The notes under the pieces were generated by a model. It made no database searches and was not told the origin of the DNA. It worked only from the letters and a program-made list of their open reading frames with translations. 64,000 nt of DNA from Paludibacter sp. (GTDB taxonomy: Bacteria; Bacteroidota; Bacteroidia; Bacteroidales; Paludibacteraceae): assembly GCA_028710895.1 (NCBI GenBank), contig JAQTTH010000016.1, positions 1 through 64,000 on the forward strand, read 5' to 3'. Shown here piece by piece: positions 7,941 to 17,998 of this stretch. The position numbers were made by a program, and so were the translations under genes. How positions within the stretch are numbered: position 1 is the first letter of the stretch; every line of letters starts with the position of its first letter.

Positions 7941-10406
7941 ATGAAAAAGCTCAAATTTGTATTTTTGTCTTTTATAGTTGTAGGAAGTGCTTTAGCTCAA
8001 GATCTGAGCCGACTAAATCCTCAGCAGTTAGAGATGTATAAGAAATATATGGCCGGTAAAAGTGGTCAGAGTACAAACACAACTGCAACTAGCCCTGAAA
8101 ATGAAAATGAGTATGAGCGTGTTATAGAAGGGGATACTCTAAATAAGAAGCAGGTAAAGACTAAAACAATTACTTCTACCACTACCACAACCACTACTCC
8201 TTTAGATCAAAAGAAGGAAAAAGAGGAATTGAAAGTGTTTGGTTCTTATCTTTTTACTAATCAGAACCTTACTTTTGAACCTAAGTTAAACATACCTACA
8301 CCACCTAAATACGTATTGGGCACCAATGATGAACTTATCATTGATATTTCTGGTCTTTATGAAGCTAATTACAAACTAAAGGTGTCTCCGGATGGTGTTG
8401 TTCGTATTCCCAATTTGGGTCTCGTTAAGGTATCCGGTTTAACTATGGATATGGCATCAAATACAATTAAGAACAAGGTGTCTAAGATTTATATGGGTGT
8501 GTCTTCCGGCGAAACGAGAGTGAATGTTTCGCTTGGAAGTATTCGTAGCATACGGGTGACAGTTGTAGGGGAGGCAGAACGTCCAGGAACCTATACTTTA
8601 CCTTCTCTCGCAACAGCTTTTAATGCCTTATATTCTTGTGGTGGACCGAATGAAATCGGAACCATGCGCGATATCAAAGTGATTCGTGCAGGAAAAGTAA
8701 TAGCCAAACTTGATGTCTATCGTTTTCTTGTGGATGGTCTGTTAGGTGATAATGTTGCTTTGCAAGATGAGGATATTATTAAGATTGATCCGTATAAAGT
8801 ACGGGTGTATATGGATGGTGCCGTGAAGCGTAAGGCTATTTATGAAGGTTTGCAGGGAGAGTCATTGCAAAATTTATTACGTTATGCGGGTGGTTTTGCA
8901 GATAATGCGTATAGGGATATTTTGACAACGTACAGATATGCAGGTAAAGAAAAAGTGGTCATTGATGTAACTGCCAAGCAGATGAATGACTTTGTACTTC
9001 ATACAGGCGACTCGGTAGTGATTTCTAATACAATGCTGGATAAATTTAAGAATAGAATTGATATTACCGGAGCTGTAAAAAGACCCGGAATATATGGTTT
9101 TGAACCGGGGTTAACTGTGAAACAACTTATTGAAAAAGCAAACGGTGTAAGTGAAGATGCTTATTTAAAAATGGCATTTATTACAAGAAGAAGGGAGAAT
9201 CAACTTCCTGAAATTATGGGATTTAGCCTGGGTGATGTAATTACTGGAAAAGCTCAGGATGTGAATCTTCAAAAAAATGATTCTGTTGTTATTGGAAAAT
9301 TAAGTGATTATGTCGAAAAGCAATCTGTTGCAATATTAGGTGCAGTAAAAAAACCGGGTATTTATTCTTTTGTAGAAAATATGAATGTGAAAGACCTGAT
9401 ATATTTGGCAAAAGGATTCACTGAACTGGCATCAACAGATTCTGTAGAGCTTGTAAGGGTTATAAAGGATAAGGATGTGTTGATGAATACAAATAGAAAA
9501 ACCACAATCGAAAAATTTGCACTTGATAAGGATCTTAATTTCGTAAATGGTATTGGTGGTGATATTCTTCAGAATGGTGATCAGGTTATTATTCGAAGTA
9601 TTTCGGGTTATGAAGGTATTCGTATGGTAAGGGTAGAAGGAGAAGTAATTCATCCCGGAAGCTATAATATAAAAAACAAAGCTGAGCGAATATCTGATGT
9701 TGTTAAACGGGCTGGTGGTTTTACAAGCTATGCATATCCTACAGGAGCATTTCTAATTCGTTCGGAAAGTTCGAATGCAATAGAGCAAAAACTAAACAAG
9801 ATTATGCAGGAAAACTCAAAGAATCAACTTGAAACAAAAACGAATAAAAGTTTGGATGCCACTATGTTAAGACAATCGGGTGCGACATCGGTTCAGGGTT
9901 ATACGGCAATGGACTCTATACAAAAGAAACTCTCCGGATCAAGTGTTGTAGATAAATTGTTTGTTCAGGAGGGTGTTGTAGGATTAAATCTGAAAGATAT
10001 AATTGCACATCCGGGAGGTAAATATGATTTAAAGCTGGAAGAAAACGATATAATTTACATACCACGTGAACTACAAACTGTAAGGGTATTGGGTCAGGTT
10101 TTGTTCCCAACGATTGTGCGTTACGATTCAGATATGGGATTAAGAGGGTATATTAGTAATTCAGGTGGTTTTTCACTGAATGCAAACAGATCTAAAGTAT
10201 TTGTTTTGTATCCAAATGGTTCTGCTAAAAGTACTGAATCGTTTTTGTGGATGAGATTCTATCCAAAGGTTGAACCAGGAGCCCGCATTGTGGTACCTGA
10301 AAGAGCCGTGGAAATAAAGAACAAACTGACTCCGGCCGAAACTGTTGCAATCCTGACATCAATATCATCGGTTGTTGCACTTATGTATTCAATCTTAAAA
10401 AAATAG
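7941..10406 (+). CDS. Polysaccharide export outer-membrane protein (Wza-like, multiple SLBB)
   Basis: 821 residues, about twice the size of E. coli Wza. A signal peptide ends near VVGSALA-QD; there is no lipobox cysteine, so it is not a Wza-type lipoprotein. A Thr-rich linker (about 75-88) precedes the Poly_export domain (about 120-200). At least six SLBB-like motifs follow, near 205, 290, 373, 461, 560 and 712, several reading GAVKRPGIY or close variants. The C-terminus has a hydrophobic stretch (VAILTSISSVVALMYSI, about 802-818) that may be the membrane anchor. It would form the export channel for the polymer. The Wzz-like gene follows after 2 bp. Confidence 0.92.
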   Translation: MKKLKFVFLSFIVVGSALAQDLSRLNPQQLEMYKKYMAGKSGQSTNTTATSPENENEYERVIEGDTLNKKQVKTKTITSTTTTTTTPLDQKKEKEELKVFGSYLFTNQNLTFEPKLNIPTPPKYVLGTNDELIIDISGLYEANYKLKVSPDGVVRIPNLGLVKVSGLTMDMASNTIKNKVSKIYMGVSSGETRVNVSLGSIRSIRVTVVGEAERPGTYTLPSLATAFNALYSCGGPNEIGTMRDIKVIRAGKVIAKLDVYRFLVDGLLGDNVALQDEDIIKIDPYKVRVYMDGAVKRKAIYEGLQGESLQNLLRYAGGFADNAYRDILTTYRYAGKEKVVIDVTAKQMNDFVLHTGDSVVISNTMLDKFKNRIDITGAVKRPGIYGFEPGLTVKQLIEKANGVSEDAYLKMAFITRRRENQLPEIMGFSLGDVITGKAQDVNLQKNDSVVIGKLSDYVEKQSVAILGAVKKPGIYSFVENMNVKDLIYLAKGFTELASTDSVELVRVIKDKDVLMNTNRKTTIEKFALDKDLNFVNGIGGDILQNGDQVIIRSISGYEGIRMVRVEGEVIHPGSYNIKNKAERISDVVKRAGGFTSYAYPTGAFLIRSESSNAIEQKLNKIMQENSKNQLETKTNKSLDATMLRQSGATSVQGYTAMDSIQKKLSGSSVVDKLFVQEGVVGLNLKDIIAHPGGKYDLKLEENDIIYIPRELQTVRVLGQVLFPTIVRYDSDMGLRGYISNSGGFSLNANRSKVFVLYPNGSAKSTESFLWMRFYPKVEPGARIVVPERAVEIKNKLTPAETVAILTSISSVVALMYSILKK

Positions 10407-10408
10407 GA

Positions 10409-11491
10409 ATGGAAGAGAAAAAAATAAAGACTGTTCAGAAAAGCGAAGAGATTTCCTTGGCAGAAATGTTAGAAACTGTAAAAACTTACTGGACTTATTT
10501 GTCTAGCAAATGGCTTATAATTTGTATTTTTGGATTCGGTGGTGCTGCATTGGGATTAGTTACTTCTTTTCTTACAAAACCAACTTATACTGCAAGGCTG
10601 TCATTTGCTTTGATTGAGAAAAGTAATGGGGGAGGATTAGCAGATTTAGCTTCTTCGTTTGGATTTGGAGGGTTAAGTGGAGGTGGTAATGCATTTAGTG
10701 GTGATAATTTATTGGAAATTATTCAATCTAGATATGCAATAGAAAAAGTTTTGCTTACCCCAGTAAATTACAATGGAAGAACAATGAATCTTGTTGAAGC
10801 ATATATTGATTTTTCGAAACTAAGAAAGAGTTGGGCGGAAAATCCAAAATTATGTAATCTGAAATATCCAATTGGACAGAAACGGGAAACTTTTACACGT
10901 GTGCAAGATAGTATTTTAGGCACTTTTTTCAATGAAATTTCAAGTCCCAAAGCATTGAGTATAGTGAGAAAAGATAAAAAAATAAGTATTGTAAATATTG
11001 ATTTTAAGAGTGGCGATGAAGTTTTTTCAAAGCTTTTTGTTGAAAAACTAATGGAGCAAACATATAATTTTTATAAAGAAACAAAAACAGCCCAAAGCCG
11101 AGCTAATATTAATATGATGCAACATACTGCAGATTCTATTAAGGCCTTATATGAAGGTGCTTTATATAAAGGAGCCGGTTATTCGCAAGTAAATATAAAT
11201 CAAGCTCTTCAATTTGCTGCAGTTCCTCGGATTAAACAAGAAAATAATGCCCATTTATATGGAAGCGTTTATGCTGAGGTTCTAAAAAATTTAGAGACTC
11301 TGAAACTTGATATGGCACGAGAAACTCCGATTGCCCAGATAATTGATTCTCCACGTTTACCATTAAAAAAAGAACGATTAGGAAAAACTAAAGGAATTAT
11401 ATTAGGTGGATTATTAGGAGGGTTTTTGATATTCTTATTTTTTATGATCAAAAGGTTTTTTGAAGATTTAAAAAATCAATTAGTGAAATAA
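10409..11491 (+). CDS. Wzz-like chain-length / export co-polymerase
   Basis: 360 residues with the PCP layout: a first membrane helix at about 34-55 (WLIICIFGFGGAALGLVTSF), a periplasmic region, and a second helix near 330-350 (GIILGGLLGGFLIFLFFMI) preceded by the proline-rich PRLPLKKE segment typical of the family. No cytoplasmic tyrosine kinase domain is fused. It is translationally close to the exporter gene (2-bp gap), so the two probably act together in chain-length control and export. Confidence 0.88.
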   Translation: MEEKKIKTVQKSEEISLAEMLETVKTYWTYLSSKWLIICIFGFGGAALGLVTSFLTKPTYTARLSFALIEKSNGGGLADLASSFGFGGLSGGGNAFSGDNLLEIIQSRYAIEKVLLTPVNYNGRTMNLVEAYIDFSKLRKSWAENPKLCNLKYPIGQKRETFTRVQDSILGTFFNEISSPKALSIVRKDKKISIVNIDFKSGDEVFSKLFVEKLMEQTYNFYKETKTAQSRANINMMQHTADSIKALYEGALYKGAGYSQVNINQALQFAAVPRIKQENNAHLYGSVYAEVLKNLETLKLDMARETPIAQIIDSPRLPLKKERLGKTKGIILGGLLGGFLIFLFFMIKRFFEDLKNQLVK

Positions 11492-11513
11492 TTCATAATA
11501 AACAATTTTATAA

Positions 11514-12530
11514 ATGTTAAATTACAAGTCGGTTTTGATTACTGGTGGTACAGGTTCCTTTGGTAAGAAGTTTATAGAGACAATTTTGAGAGATTATCCC
11601 GAGGTTAAACGAATTGTTATCTATTCAAGAGATGAATTAAAACAATTCGAATTAAAACAAAAATATCCTGAAAGTAAATATCCTCAGCTACGTTTTTTTA
11701 TAGGTGATGTTCGTGATGGAGATCGTTTGAAGAGGGCTTGCGAGGGTATAGATGTAATTATTCATGCAGCAGCTATAAAGCAAGTAGATACTGCAGAATA
11801 CAATCCAGATGAATGTATTAAAACAAATGTGCATGGTGCACAAAATGTGATTGATGCTGCTTTAGCCACTGGAGTTAAACATGTTGTTGCTCTTTCCACA
11901 GATAAAGCTTGCGCTCCAATTAATTTATATGGTGCGACAAAATTATGTTCGGACAAATTATTCGTAGCAGCAAATAATATTAAGGGATCAAAAAATATAA
12001 AATTTTCAGCAGTACGATATGGAAATGTAATGGGTTCTCGTGGCTCTGTTATACCATTTTTTATTAGTAGAAGAGAATCAGGAGTACTCCCGATTACACA
12101 TAGGGAAATGACTCGATTCAATATATCTCTTCAGGCTGGTGTCGATCTAGTAATGTTTGCTATAAAGAATCATTTAGGTGGAGAGATATTTATACCAAAG
12201 ATACCTTCGTATAAAATTATAGATGTTGCTAAAGCAATTGCTCCAAGCGCAAAATTAGAAGATGTAGGTATCAGACCTGGCGAAAAATTGCATGAAGAAA
12301 TGATCACTTCAACTGACGCATTGAATACCATAGATTTAGGAAGATATTACGCTATACTTCCGTCAGTTTCATTCTCTCACACAAATGAAGACTATATTAA
12401 ACATCATAAAGCTGTTCCTGTTCCTTTTGGTTTTCACTATAGTTCAGACATAAATGCAGAATGGGAAACAGTGGAATCTTTGCGTGAAAAGATTGTTGAA
12501 TACTGTGATCCAAATTTCGAAGTAAAATGA
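11514..12530 (+). CDS. pseB: UDP-GlcNAc 4,6-dehydratase (inverting), PseB-type
   Basis: 338 residues, short-chain dehydrogenase fold. It converts UDP-GlcNAc to a UDP-4-keto-6-deoxy-L-sugar, the first step to pseudaminic acid. N-terminal nucleotide motif TGGTGSFGKKF, then YSRDELKQFE, FFIGDVRDGDRL, HAAAIKQVDTAEYNP, the catalytic STDKACAPINLYGATK, and RYGNVMGSRGSV. These match the soluble PseB group rather than membrane-bound PglF/LegB enzymes. FnlA/CapE-type enzymes share some motifs, but the next three genes support the nonulosonate pathway. The stop overlaps the next start by 4 bp. Confidence 0.88.
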   Translation: MLNYKSVLITGGTGSFGKKFIETILRDYPEVKRIVIYSRDELKQFELKQKYPESKYPQLRFFIGDVRDGDRLKRACEGIDVIIHAAAIKQVDTAEYNPDECIKTNVHGAQNVIDAALATGVKHVVALSTDKACAPINLYGATKLCSDKLFVAANNIKGSKNIKFSAVRYGNVMGSRGSVIPFFISRRESGVLPITHREMTRFNISLQAGVDLVMFAIKNHLGGEIFIPKIPSYKIIDVAKAIAPSAKLEDVGIRPGEKLHEEMITSTDALNTIDLGRYYAILPSVSFSHTNEDYIKHHKAVPVPFGFHYSSDINAEWETVESLREKIVEYCDPNFEVK

Positions 12531-13258
12531 ATATTGTTGCAATTATTCAAGCACGATTAGGTTCAACCCGTTTGCCAAAGAAAGTCTTCGCAGATTTAGC
12601 GGGGAAGCCTCTTATTTGGCATGTAATAAATCGTTTGAAATACTCGGATAGGATAAATAATATTGTGTTGGCTACCACCAATAGTTGTGTAGATGATGAA
12701 CTTGCCTATTGGGCTACTAAAGAACAAGTTAATCTTTTCCGAGGAAGCGAAAACAACGTTCTTGAAAGGTTTTATTTAGCAGCAAAACATTACTCTGCTG
12801 ATATAATTGTTCGTATAACAGCAGATGATCCATTTAAAGACCCAGCAATTATTGATAAAGTAATTGATAAACTTTTAGATGAAAATTTGGATTTTGCATA
12901 TAATAATAATCCTCCAACATTTCCTGAAGGATTGGATACAGAGGTGTTTACATATAATGCAATTGAGAAGGCCTATTTTCATTCAAAAGATGATTACGAA
13001 AAGGAGCATGTAACTCAATACTTCTACAGAAATAGTGAGTTATTTAAACAATCAAATTTTGAAAATGTAAATAACATATCAAATTTGCGTTGGACAATTG
13101 ATACTGAACTTGATTATGAAATGACAAAACAAGTTTATAATGTTCTTTATAAGAATGACTGTATTTTTCAAACGAATGATATTTTACGACTGCTTGATGA
13201 GAGACCCGAAATTTCTCGATTAAATATTAATGTTGCGAGAAGTGCAATGTACAAATAA
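12527..13258 (+). CDS. SpsF-type cytidylyltransferase (CMP-nonulosonate synthetase-like)
   Basis: 243 residues. Expected to activate a nonulosonic acid with CTP. The N-terminus IIQARLGSTRLPKKVF is the nucleotide-binding signature of SpsF/KdsB-like transferases; RITADDPFKDP carries the acidic metal-binding residues, and LRWTIDTELDYE is typical of the SpsF branch. It starts inside the end of pseB (ATGA overlap), which supports coupled translation. It is not a NeuA/PseF of the usual CMP-sialic acid synthetase type, so the assignment to the nonulosonate rests on context. Confidence 0.78.
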   Translation: MNIVAIIQARLGSTRLPKKVFADLAGKPLIWHVINRLKYSDRINNIVLATTNSCVDDELAYWATKEQVNLFRGSENNVLERFYLAAKHYSADIIVRITADDPFKDPAIIDKVIDKLLDENLDFAYNNNPPTFPEGLDTEVFTYNAIEKAYFHSKDDYEKEHVTQYFYRNSELFKQSNFENVNNISNLRWTIDTELDYEMTKQVYNVLYKNDCIFQTNDILRLLDERPEISRLNINVARSAMYK

Positions 13259-13265
13259 TAAGAAT

Positions 13266-14438
13266 ATGAAACGATTTACAGAATTAGAAAGAAAATATGT
13301 TTTGGATGTATTAGACAACGAGTTTAGTACTTCAAAGAATAGTATCTATAACAATAAGCTAGAAAAGTTGTTTGCGGAAAAATTCTCCGCGAATTATGCT
13401 ATAGGTCATTCTAATGGTACGGTAACAATGCACACAGCATTGGCTGCGCTTGGTGTTCAAGCTGGTGATGAGGTGATTGTGCCACCACTTACGATGAGTA
13501 GTACTAGTTTGGCTGTTTTGAATAATGGTTCAATTCCGGTTTATGCTGATGTCAATAAAGATACATTTAATATTGACGCAGCAGCTATTGAACGTGTAAT
13601 TACATCGAAAACAAAAGCTGTTATAACCGTAGCTCTTTATGGACTGTCACCTGATTATGATGAGATATTAAAGGTTTGCAAAAAATACAACATATATCTA
13701 ATTGAAGATAATGCTGAATGTTTTTATAGTACTTATAAAGGAAAACTTGTTGGACAGTTTGGTGATTTTGCAAGCTTTAGCTTTCAAGCTAGTAAGCATT
13801 TAACATGTGGTGAAGGTGGTATGTTAACGTGTACTAACGAAGAATTTGCAGATAATGCCCGCCGTTTTAATTGTTTGGGATACGCGGGTGTTAGCGCTAA
13901 GCAAGGTAAAATCACTCGAAACGATATTCAAGATCCCAATTATAGTCGCCACGTAGCTTTAGGCTTTAATTATCGTATGTCTGAACTTCAGGCAGCTGTT
14001 GCGTTTGGTCAATTGGAAAGAGCTGAAGAATTAATCCAAAATCGTATTGAAGTTGCCAAAATATTCGATAGTGTTATTATTGATACAAGTTTGTTGACTA
14101 GACAACTTGAACCGGATGGATATTTGAATTCTTACTGGTCTTATAGCTTGATTCTTAATACTGATAAACCCGAGATTGATTGGTACAAATTCAGAGATTT
14201 ATTTCAAAAAAATGGGGGTGACGGTTTCTATGCAGCTTGGAAATTATCCTATTTTGAACCTTTATTTTTAGAGTTGATTCAAAAATGGCCTGGTGTGTGG
14301 CAAAAGTATGAAAAAGGTTTATGTCCTGTATCCGAATATCTACAGCCACGTATGATTCAACTGAAAACGAATTATTGGGAACTAGGAGAAGCAGAGAGAC
14401 AAGCAGAAATTTTGTCAAAAACTATAAATCAATTCTAA
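13266..14438 (+). CDS. DegT/DnrJ/EryC1 aminotransferase (PseC-like role)
   Basis: 390 residues from the ATG at 13266; an in-frame ATG at 13230 lies inside the preceding gene and gives an unlikely N-terminus. PLP-dependent sugar aminotransferase: HSNGTVTMHTALAALGV, DEVIVPPLTM, the EDNAECF aspartate region and the Schiff-base lysine in FSFQASKHLTCGEGG. It would aminate a 4-keto sugar; placed between pseB and a NeuB-type synthase it most likely does the PseC step. Substrate is inferred only from context. Confidence 0.82.
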   Translation: MKRFTELERKYVLDVLDNEFSTSKNSIYNNKLEKLFAEKFSANYAIGHSNGTVTMHTALAALGVQAGDEVIVPPLTMSSTSLAVLNNGSIPVYADVNKDTFNIDAAAIERVITSKTKAVITVALYGLSPDYDEILKVCKKYNIYLIEDNAECFYSTYKGKLVGQFGDFASFSFQASKHLTCGEGGMLTCTNEEFADNARRFNCLGYAGVSAKQGKITRNDIQDPNYSRHVALGFNYRMSELQAAVAFGQLERAEELIQNRIEVAKIFDSVIIDTSLLTRQLEPDGYLNSYWSYSLILNTDKPEIDWYKFRDLFQKNGGDGFYAAWKLSYFEPLFLELIQKWPGVWQKYEKGLCPVSEYLQPRMIQLKTNYWELGEAERQAEILSKTINQF

Positions 14439-14439
14439 T

Positions 14440-15501
14440 ATGAAATCATTTTTAAAAGAAATTAAAATAGGTAATCGTTCCATTGGTAATGGTCACCCAA
14501 CATATATAATAGCCGAAATAGGAGCTAACTTTGACAAAGATATAAACAAAGCCAAAAGGTTAATCGATGCAGCTAAGGAGTGCGGAGCTGATTGTGCAAA
14601 GTTCCAAACATTCTCAACACAAAAAATTGTATCCGAAGGAGGTTTTTCAAGAATGAAGCTGGAAGGTGTACATGGTTCATGGGGGCGTACGGTGAGCGAA
14701 GTGTTTAAAGATGCTGAATTTCCAAGAGAATGGCATAAAGAGATTTCAGATTATTGTAAAAAAGTAGGAATCGATTTTTCTACATCTCCTTATGATTTCG
14801 AAGCGGTTGATTTATGTATGGAATTGGATATTCCATTTATAAAAATGGGTTCCGGTGATATCACGTGGTTAGAAATGCTAGCATATATTGCTAAAACAGG
14901 TAAACCTTTAATGCTTGCTACCGGTGATGCGACAATGGCTGAAATCGATGAAGCTGTTCGTACAATAGAAGCAACCGGAAATAATCAATTAGTATTAATG
15001 CAATGTATAACGAATTATCCTTCAAAGATTGATAGTGCTAATGTAAATGTATTAAAGACATATCAATCAGCATTTGATATATTAACCGGTTATTCAGATC
15101 ATGCTCCTGGGCCTGTTGTTGCTTTGGCTTCTGTAGTTCTTGGTGGATGTGTTATCGAGAAGCATTTTACCTTGAATAAAGCCGATAAAGGACCTGATCA
15201 TCCCCACTCAATGAATCCTACTGAATTCAAACTTATGGTAGATTACGTTCGTGAAGTAGAGCGTGCAATGGGTAGTACACGTAAAGAAGTAGTAGCAGAA
15301 GAGGGTGAAACTGTTTTTGTTCAACGTCGTTGTTTATACACAAAAAATAGCTTAAAAAAAGGTCAAGTGATAACAGAGTCAGATATCGATGTGTTAAGAC
15401 CAGCTTTGGGTATAGCTCCAAAGTTTAAGAGCATTATTATTGGTAAAACCTGCAAGATAGATATTGAAGCAGGACAACCGCTTTTTTGGGATAACTTCTA
15501 A
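14440..15501 (+). CDS. NeuB/PseI-family nonulosonic acid synthase
   Basis: 353 residues. It condenses phosphoenolpyruvate with a 6-carbon amino sugar to form a nine-carbon acid. The TIM-barrel domain (about 20-280) has YIIAEIGANFDKD, DCAKFQTFS, FIKMGSGDITW, MQCITNYPS, GYSDHAPGP and EKHFTLNK. The C-terminal SAF/antifreeze-like domain (about 295-353) has RRCLYTKNSLKKGQVIT. Sequence alone does not separate Pse, Leg or Neu synthases; the neighbouring PseB-type dehydratase favours pseudaminic acid or an isomer. Confidence 0.88.
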   Translation: MKSFLKEIKIGNRSIGNGHPTYIIAEIGANFDKDINKAKRLIDAAKECGADCAKFQTFSTQKIVSEGGFSRMKLEGVHGSWGRTVSEVFKDAEFPREWHKEISDYCKKVGIDFSTSPYDFEAVDLCMELDIPFIKMGSGDITWLEMLAYIAKTGKPLMLATGDATMAEIDEAVRTIEATGNNQLVLMQCITNYPSKIDSANVNVLKTYQSAFDILTGYSDHAPGPVVALASVVLGGCVIEKHFTLNKADKGPDHPHSMNPTEFKLMVDYVREVERAMGSTRKEVVAEEGETVFVQRRCLYTKNSLKKGQVITESDIDVLRPALGIAPKFKSIIIGKTCKIDIEAGQPLFWDNF

Positions 15502-15502
15502 T

Positions 15503-16087
15503 ATGGAACTACGGGAAAAGTTTATAGTTTTGGTTGATAATGACTTGATTCAAAAATCAGATGCTATAATTTTGCTTGAAGGAGATGGTTTAAATAGATA
15601 TTCTAGAGCTGTAGAATTATATAAGCAAGGTTTTGCTGACAGAATTGTATTTAGTGGTGATATCACAAATTATCCATATGGAAGTATTCCATTATTGGAA
15701 ATTTATCAACTTATTATCGAGTCTGGTGTTCCAGCTGAAGCCATAATTCATGAAAATAAATCATTAAATACCAGAGAACAAGCTATTGAGATAATCAAAC
15801 TTGCGAATAATAATGGCTGGACAAAACTAATACTTGTAGCATCTCATTATCATCAATATAGAGCTTACCTAACTTTTCTTAAAGAAGAAATAGTCACAAA
15901 AAGTAATATTGTTATATACAATGCTCCAGCAAAAGATCTTAAATGGTTTGAAGAATCCGGTTGGGGGCAAAGGTTCGATTTATTAGACCAAGAATTTGAA
16001 AGAATAGAACAGTATTCAAAATATAATCATTTGGCAACATATACTGAGGCCATTGCATATCAAAAATGGAAAGAACAACAAGTGTAG
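15503..16087 (+). CDS. YdcF/DUF218-like protein
   Basis: 194 residues from the ATG at 15503, one base after the stop of the NeuB-type gene (an in-frame TTG at 15464 is inside that gene). It fits the DUF218/YdcF fold: DAIILLEGDGLNRYSRAVEL, GFADRIVFSGD, SLNTREQAIEIIKLA and LILVASHYHQYRA, with His and Asp residues in the positions conserved in the family. No membrane helix, unlike ElyC/SanA. Its place inside the nonulosonate block hints at a role on that sugar or its precursor, but no reaction is known. Confidence 0.68.
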   Translation: MELREKFIVLVDNDLIQKSDAIILLEGDGLNRYSRAVELYKQGFADRIVFSGDITNYPYGSIPLLEIYQLIIESGVPAEAIIHENKSLNTREQAIEIIKLANNNGWTKLILVASHYHQYRAYLTFLKEEIVTKSNIVIYNAPAKDLKWFEESGWGQRFDLLDQEFERIEQYSKYNHLATYTEAIAYQKWKEQQV

Positions 16088-16695
16088 ATGAAGCAAGGAA
16101 GATAATGAGGGGTAACTTTATTGGATGCGAAGAATTGAAAAATATATCCAGTAGCTTCTCATTAAAAATTCCTACAATTTGTCCGGAAATACCTTATTCA
16201 AAAGAATATCTAATAGATAAAAAAGATGAATATTTATTGATTTTGGGAGTATCAGAGACGATAAATTTACAACCATTAAATTTACTTTTCTTGCGAGAAC
16301 TCTTTGGAACTAATCCAAACGTTTCGGAACCTTGCTTTTATAATCAGGATTGGTATATGAAAGAAGACTTTATGAACCTTTGCCTTGAAAATAGATGGTA
16401 TCTTATCAAAAAGACTGTATTTGAAGATTCTAGAGCGGAGTTACCTACGATATTACAAAATATGTATACTTTTCCAACGGCAATATTATGTGCATATTCT
16501 TTCTTTGCGTATTGGTTTCATGCAAATGAAATTCTTTGGAAATATGACTTTGTATGGTGTTCAGATAAAGATCATAGTGGCGATAGGATTTATATAGGTA
16601 AATACACAGATATAGATGGTGTAAACAAGAATGGGTTCAGTATTCATAGACATTTGGCACTTCGAATGAATTATGGTTGTGTTAATGAATTATAA
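16066..16695 (+). CDS. Unknown protein in the nonulosonate block
   Basis: 209 residues, overlapping the upstream gene by 22 bp, so it is translated with it. I do not recognise a domain. It begins with an EARKIMRGNFIGCEEL segment, has no signal peptide, and has a moderately hydrophobic aromatic stretch near 145-165 (FPTAILCAYSFFAYWF). C-terminal half is rich in aromatic, Asp and His residues (VWCSDKDHSGDRIYIGKYTD). It may be an accessory enzyme of the nonulosonate pathway, but that is context only. Confidence 0.55.
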   Translation: MERTTSVDEARKIMRGNFIGCEELKNISSSFSLKIPTICPEIPYSKEYLIDKKDEYLLILGVSETINLQPLNLLFLRELFGTNPNVSEPCFYNQDWYMKEDFMNLCLENRWYLIKKTVFEDSRAELPTILQNMYTFPTAILCAYSFFAYWFHANEILWKYDFVWCSDKDHSGDRIYIGKYTDIDGVNKNGFSIHRHLALRMNYGCVNEL

Positions 16696-16718
16696 TTGTT
16701 AAATAGTATAATTTCTTT

Positions 16719-17990
16719 ATGGATTATTTTTATTTATTGGAATATCTGAAGCAAAATACAGATATAGACAAATCAAAAATTGATTTGTTGAAATATCAAT
16801 TAGATCAAAGAATCTATTTTTTTGGACAACATTTTAAATATCCAAGGGAGAATGCAAATCGATTCAAGCTATTTCTACGTAATATTTTACAAGATGTAAA
16901 TGCATATAGCCTGTATTTAACTAAATGTATTTCTTCGGATAGTAAAAAACGAATAATATCAAATGCTTATTTCTCAACAAACTTCGAACTTGAAAAACTA
17001 AATTATAATGTTATTAGCCCAATACATGTTAAAAACAAGGCAAATTCATTGGTTGGGGATTTTAGTATATATAATAAGTTTAAGACAGTAAGGGATGTTG
17101 TTGATAAATGCAATTTTTATGATTTGAAGAGTGATGATTCGTTAAAAAAAATAGATGCCTTATTTTTAGAATTATATAATTGGTATAAAAAATCAAATAT
17201 TTCATCATTAATTGTGCCAAATGATATAGCTTTTTTTGAATTACTGAATATCAGAATTTTTAAACAACTTCAAAGACCTAGTTTTGTGTTTCTTCATGGT
17301 TTACCTTGTAGATATAATCCTTTAGATGAAAATGAAACCGATTATTTAATTGTTTGGGGAGATAAGATAAAGGAAAACTATGTTAATGCTGGGTTTTGCT
17401 CTGAAAAGATATATATATCTGGTCATCCATATTACAACAAGAAGATTGAGTTTAAATTACGAAATAGTTTGGATAATATATTAATTCTTACAAAATCAAT
17501 TGAGGGAGCGCAACATCGTGATAAGGTTCGTTTGGGAGATAGAGGTAACATAATATTATATCTTTATTCGATACAGAATGTTTTGAAAAGAAAGGGAGTT
17601 AAAAAAGTAAAACTTCGTCCTCATCCTTCAGAAAATGTAAATTGGTATTTAGAATTTTTAGATACAGATTTTTTTGAATTGGATAAACTTAATTTATCAG
17701 ATTCTTTAAAACAATCTACTTTAGTAATTGGACCTGCGTCAACTGTTTTTTTAGAGAGTCTATATTTTGGAGTTAATTACGTTGTTTATGAACCAACTAT
17801 AAATCATGTTGATTTAGTTGGCTTTATACCTGCACCTCCATTTGATGGTAATAACTCAAAAGTACCTGTAGCGAAAGACGAAAATGATTTGTTTGTTTTA
17901 ATTAATGATAAATTGTCTGTAGATTCTAGCATCTTTAATGATTACATTCAAACTCCGTTTGATATGGGTTTTATTAAAAAGTTAATTTAA
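16719..17990 (+). CDS. Putative GT-B glycosyltransferase (nonulosonate transferase candidate)
   Basis: 423 residues, no membrane segment. The C-terminal half looks like the nucleotide-binding lobe of a GT-B enzyme: [15 protein letters not shown] followed by [16 protein letters not shown] and NYVVYEP, a layout seen in capsule and polysialyl-type transferases (HP motif and S-S/E). The N-terminal half is poorly conserved. Next to the nonulosonate genes, it is the best candidate for using the CMP-activated acid, but PseG-like hydrolases also have a GT-B fold and cannot be ruled out by eye. Confidence 0.5.
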   Translation: MDYFYLLEYLKQNTDIDKSKIDLLKYQLDQRIYFFGQHFKYPRENANRFKLFLRNILQDVNAYSLYLTKCISSDSKKRIISNAYFSTNFELEKLNYNVISPIHVKNKANSLVGDFSIYNKFKTVRDVVDKCNFYDLKSDDSLKKIDALFLELYNWYKKSNISSLIVPNDIAFFELLNIRIFKQLQRPSFVFLHGLPCRYNPLDENETDYLIVWGDKIKENYVNAGFCSEKIYISGHPYYNKKIEFKLRNSLDNILILTKSIEGAQHRDKVRLGDRGNIILYLYSIQNVLKRKGVKKVKLRPHPSENVNWYLEFLDTDFFELDKLNLSDSLKQSTLVIGPASTVFLESLYFGVNYVVYEPTINHVDLVGFIPAPPFDGNNSKVPVAKDENDLFVLINDKLSVDSSIFNDYIQTPFDMGFIKKLI

Positions 17991-17998
17991 TTTTTTTT

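Noticed and set aside
13230-13265. Upstream ATG of the aminotransferase gene
   Set aside because: It lies inside the preceding gene and adds residues unlike the family; the ATG at 13266 is better.
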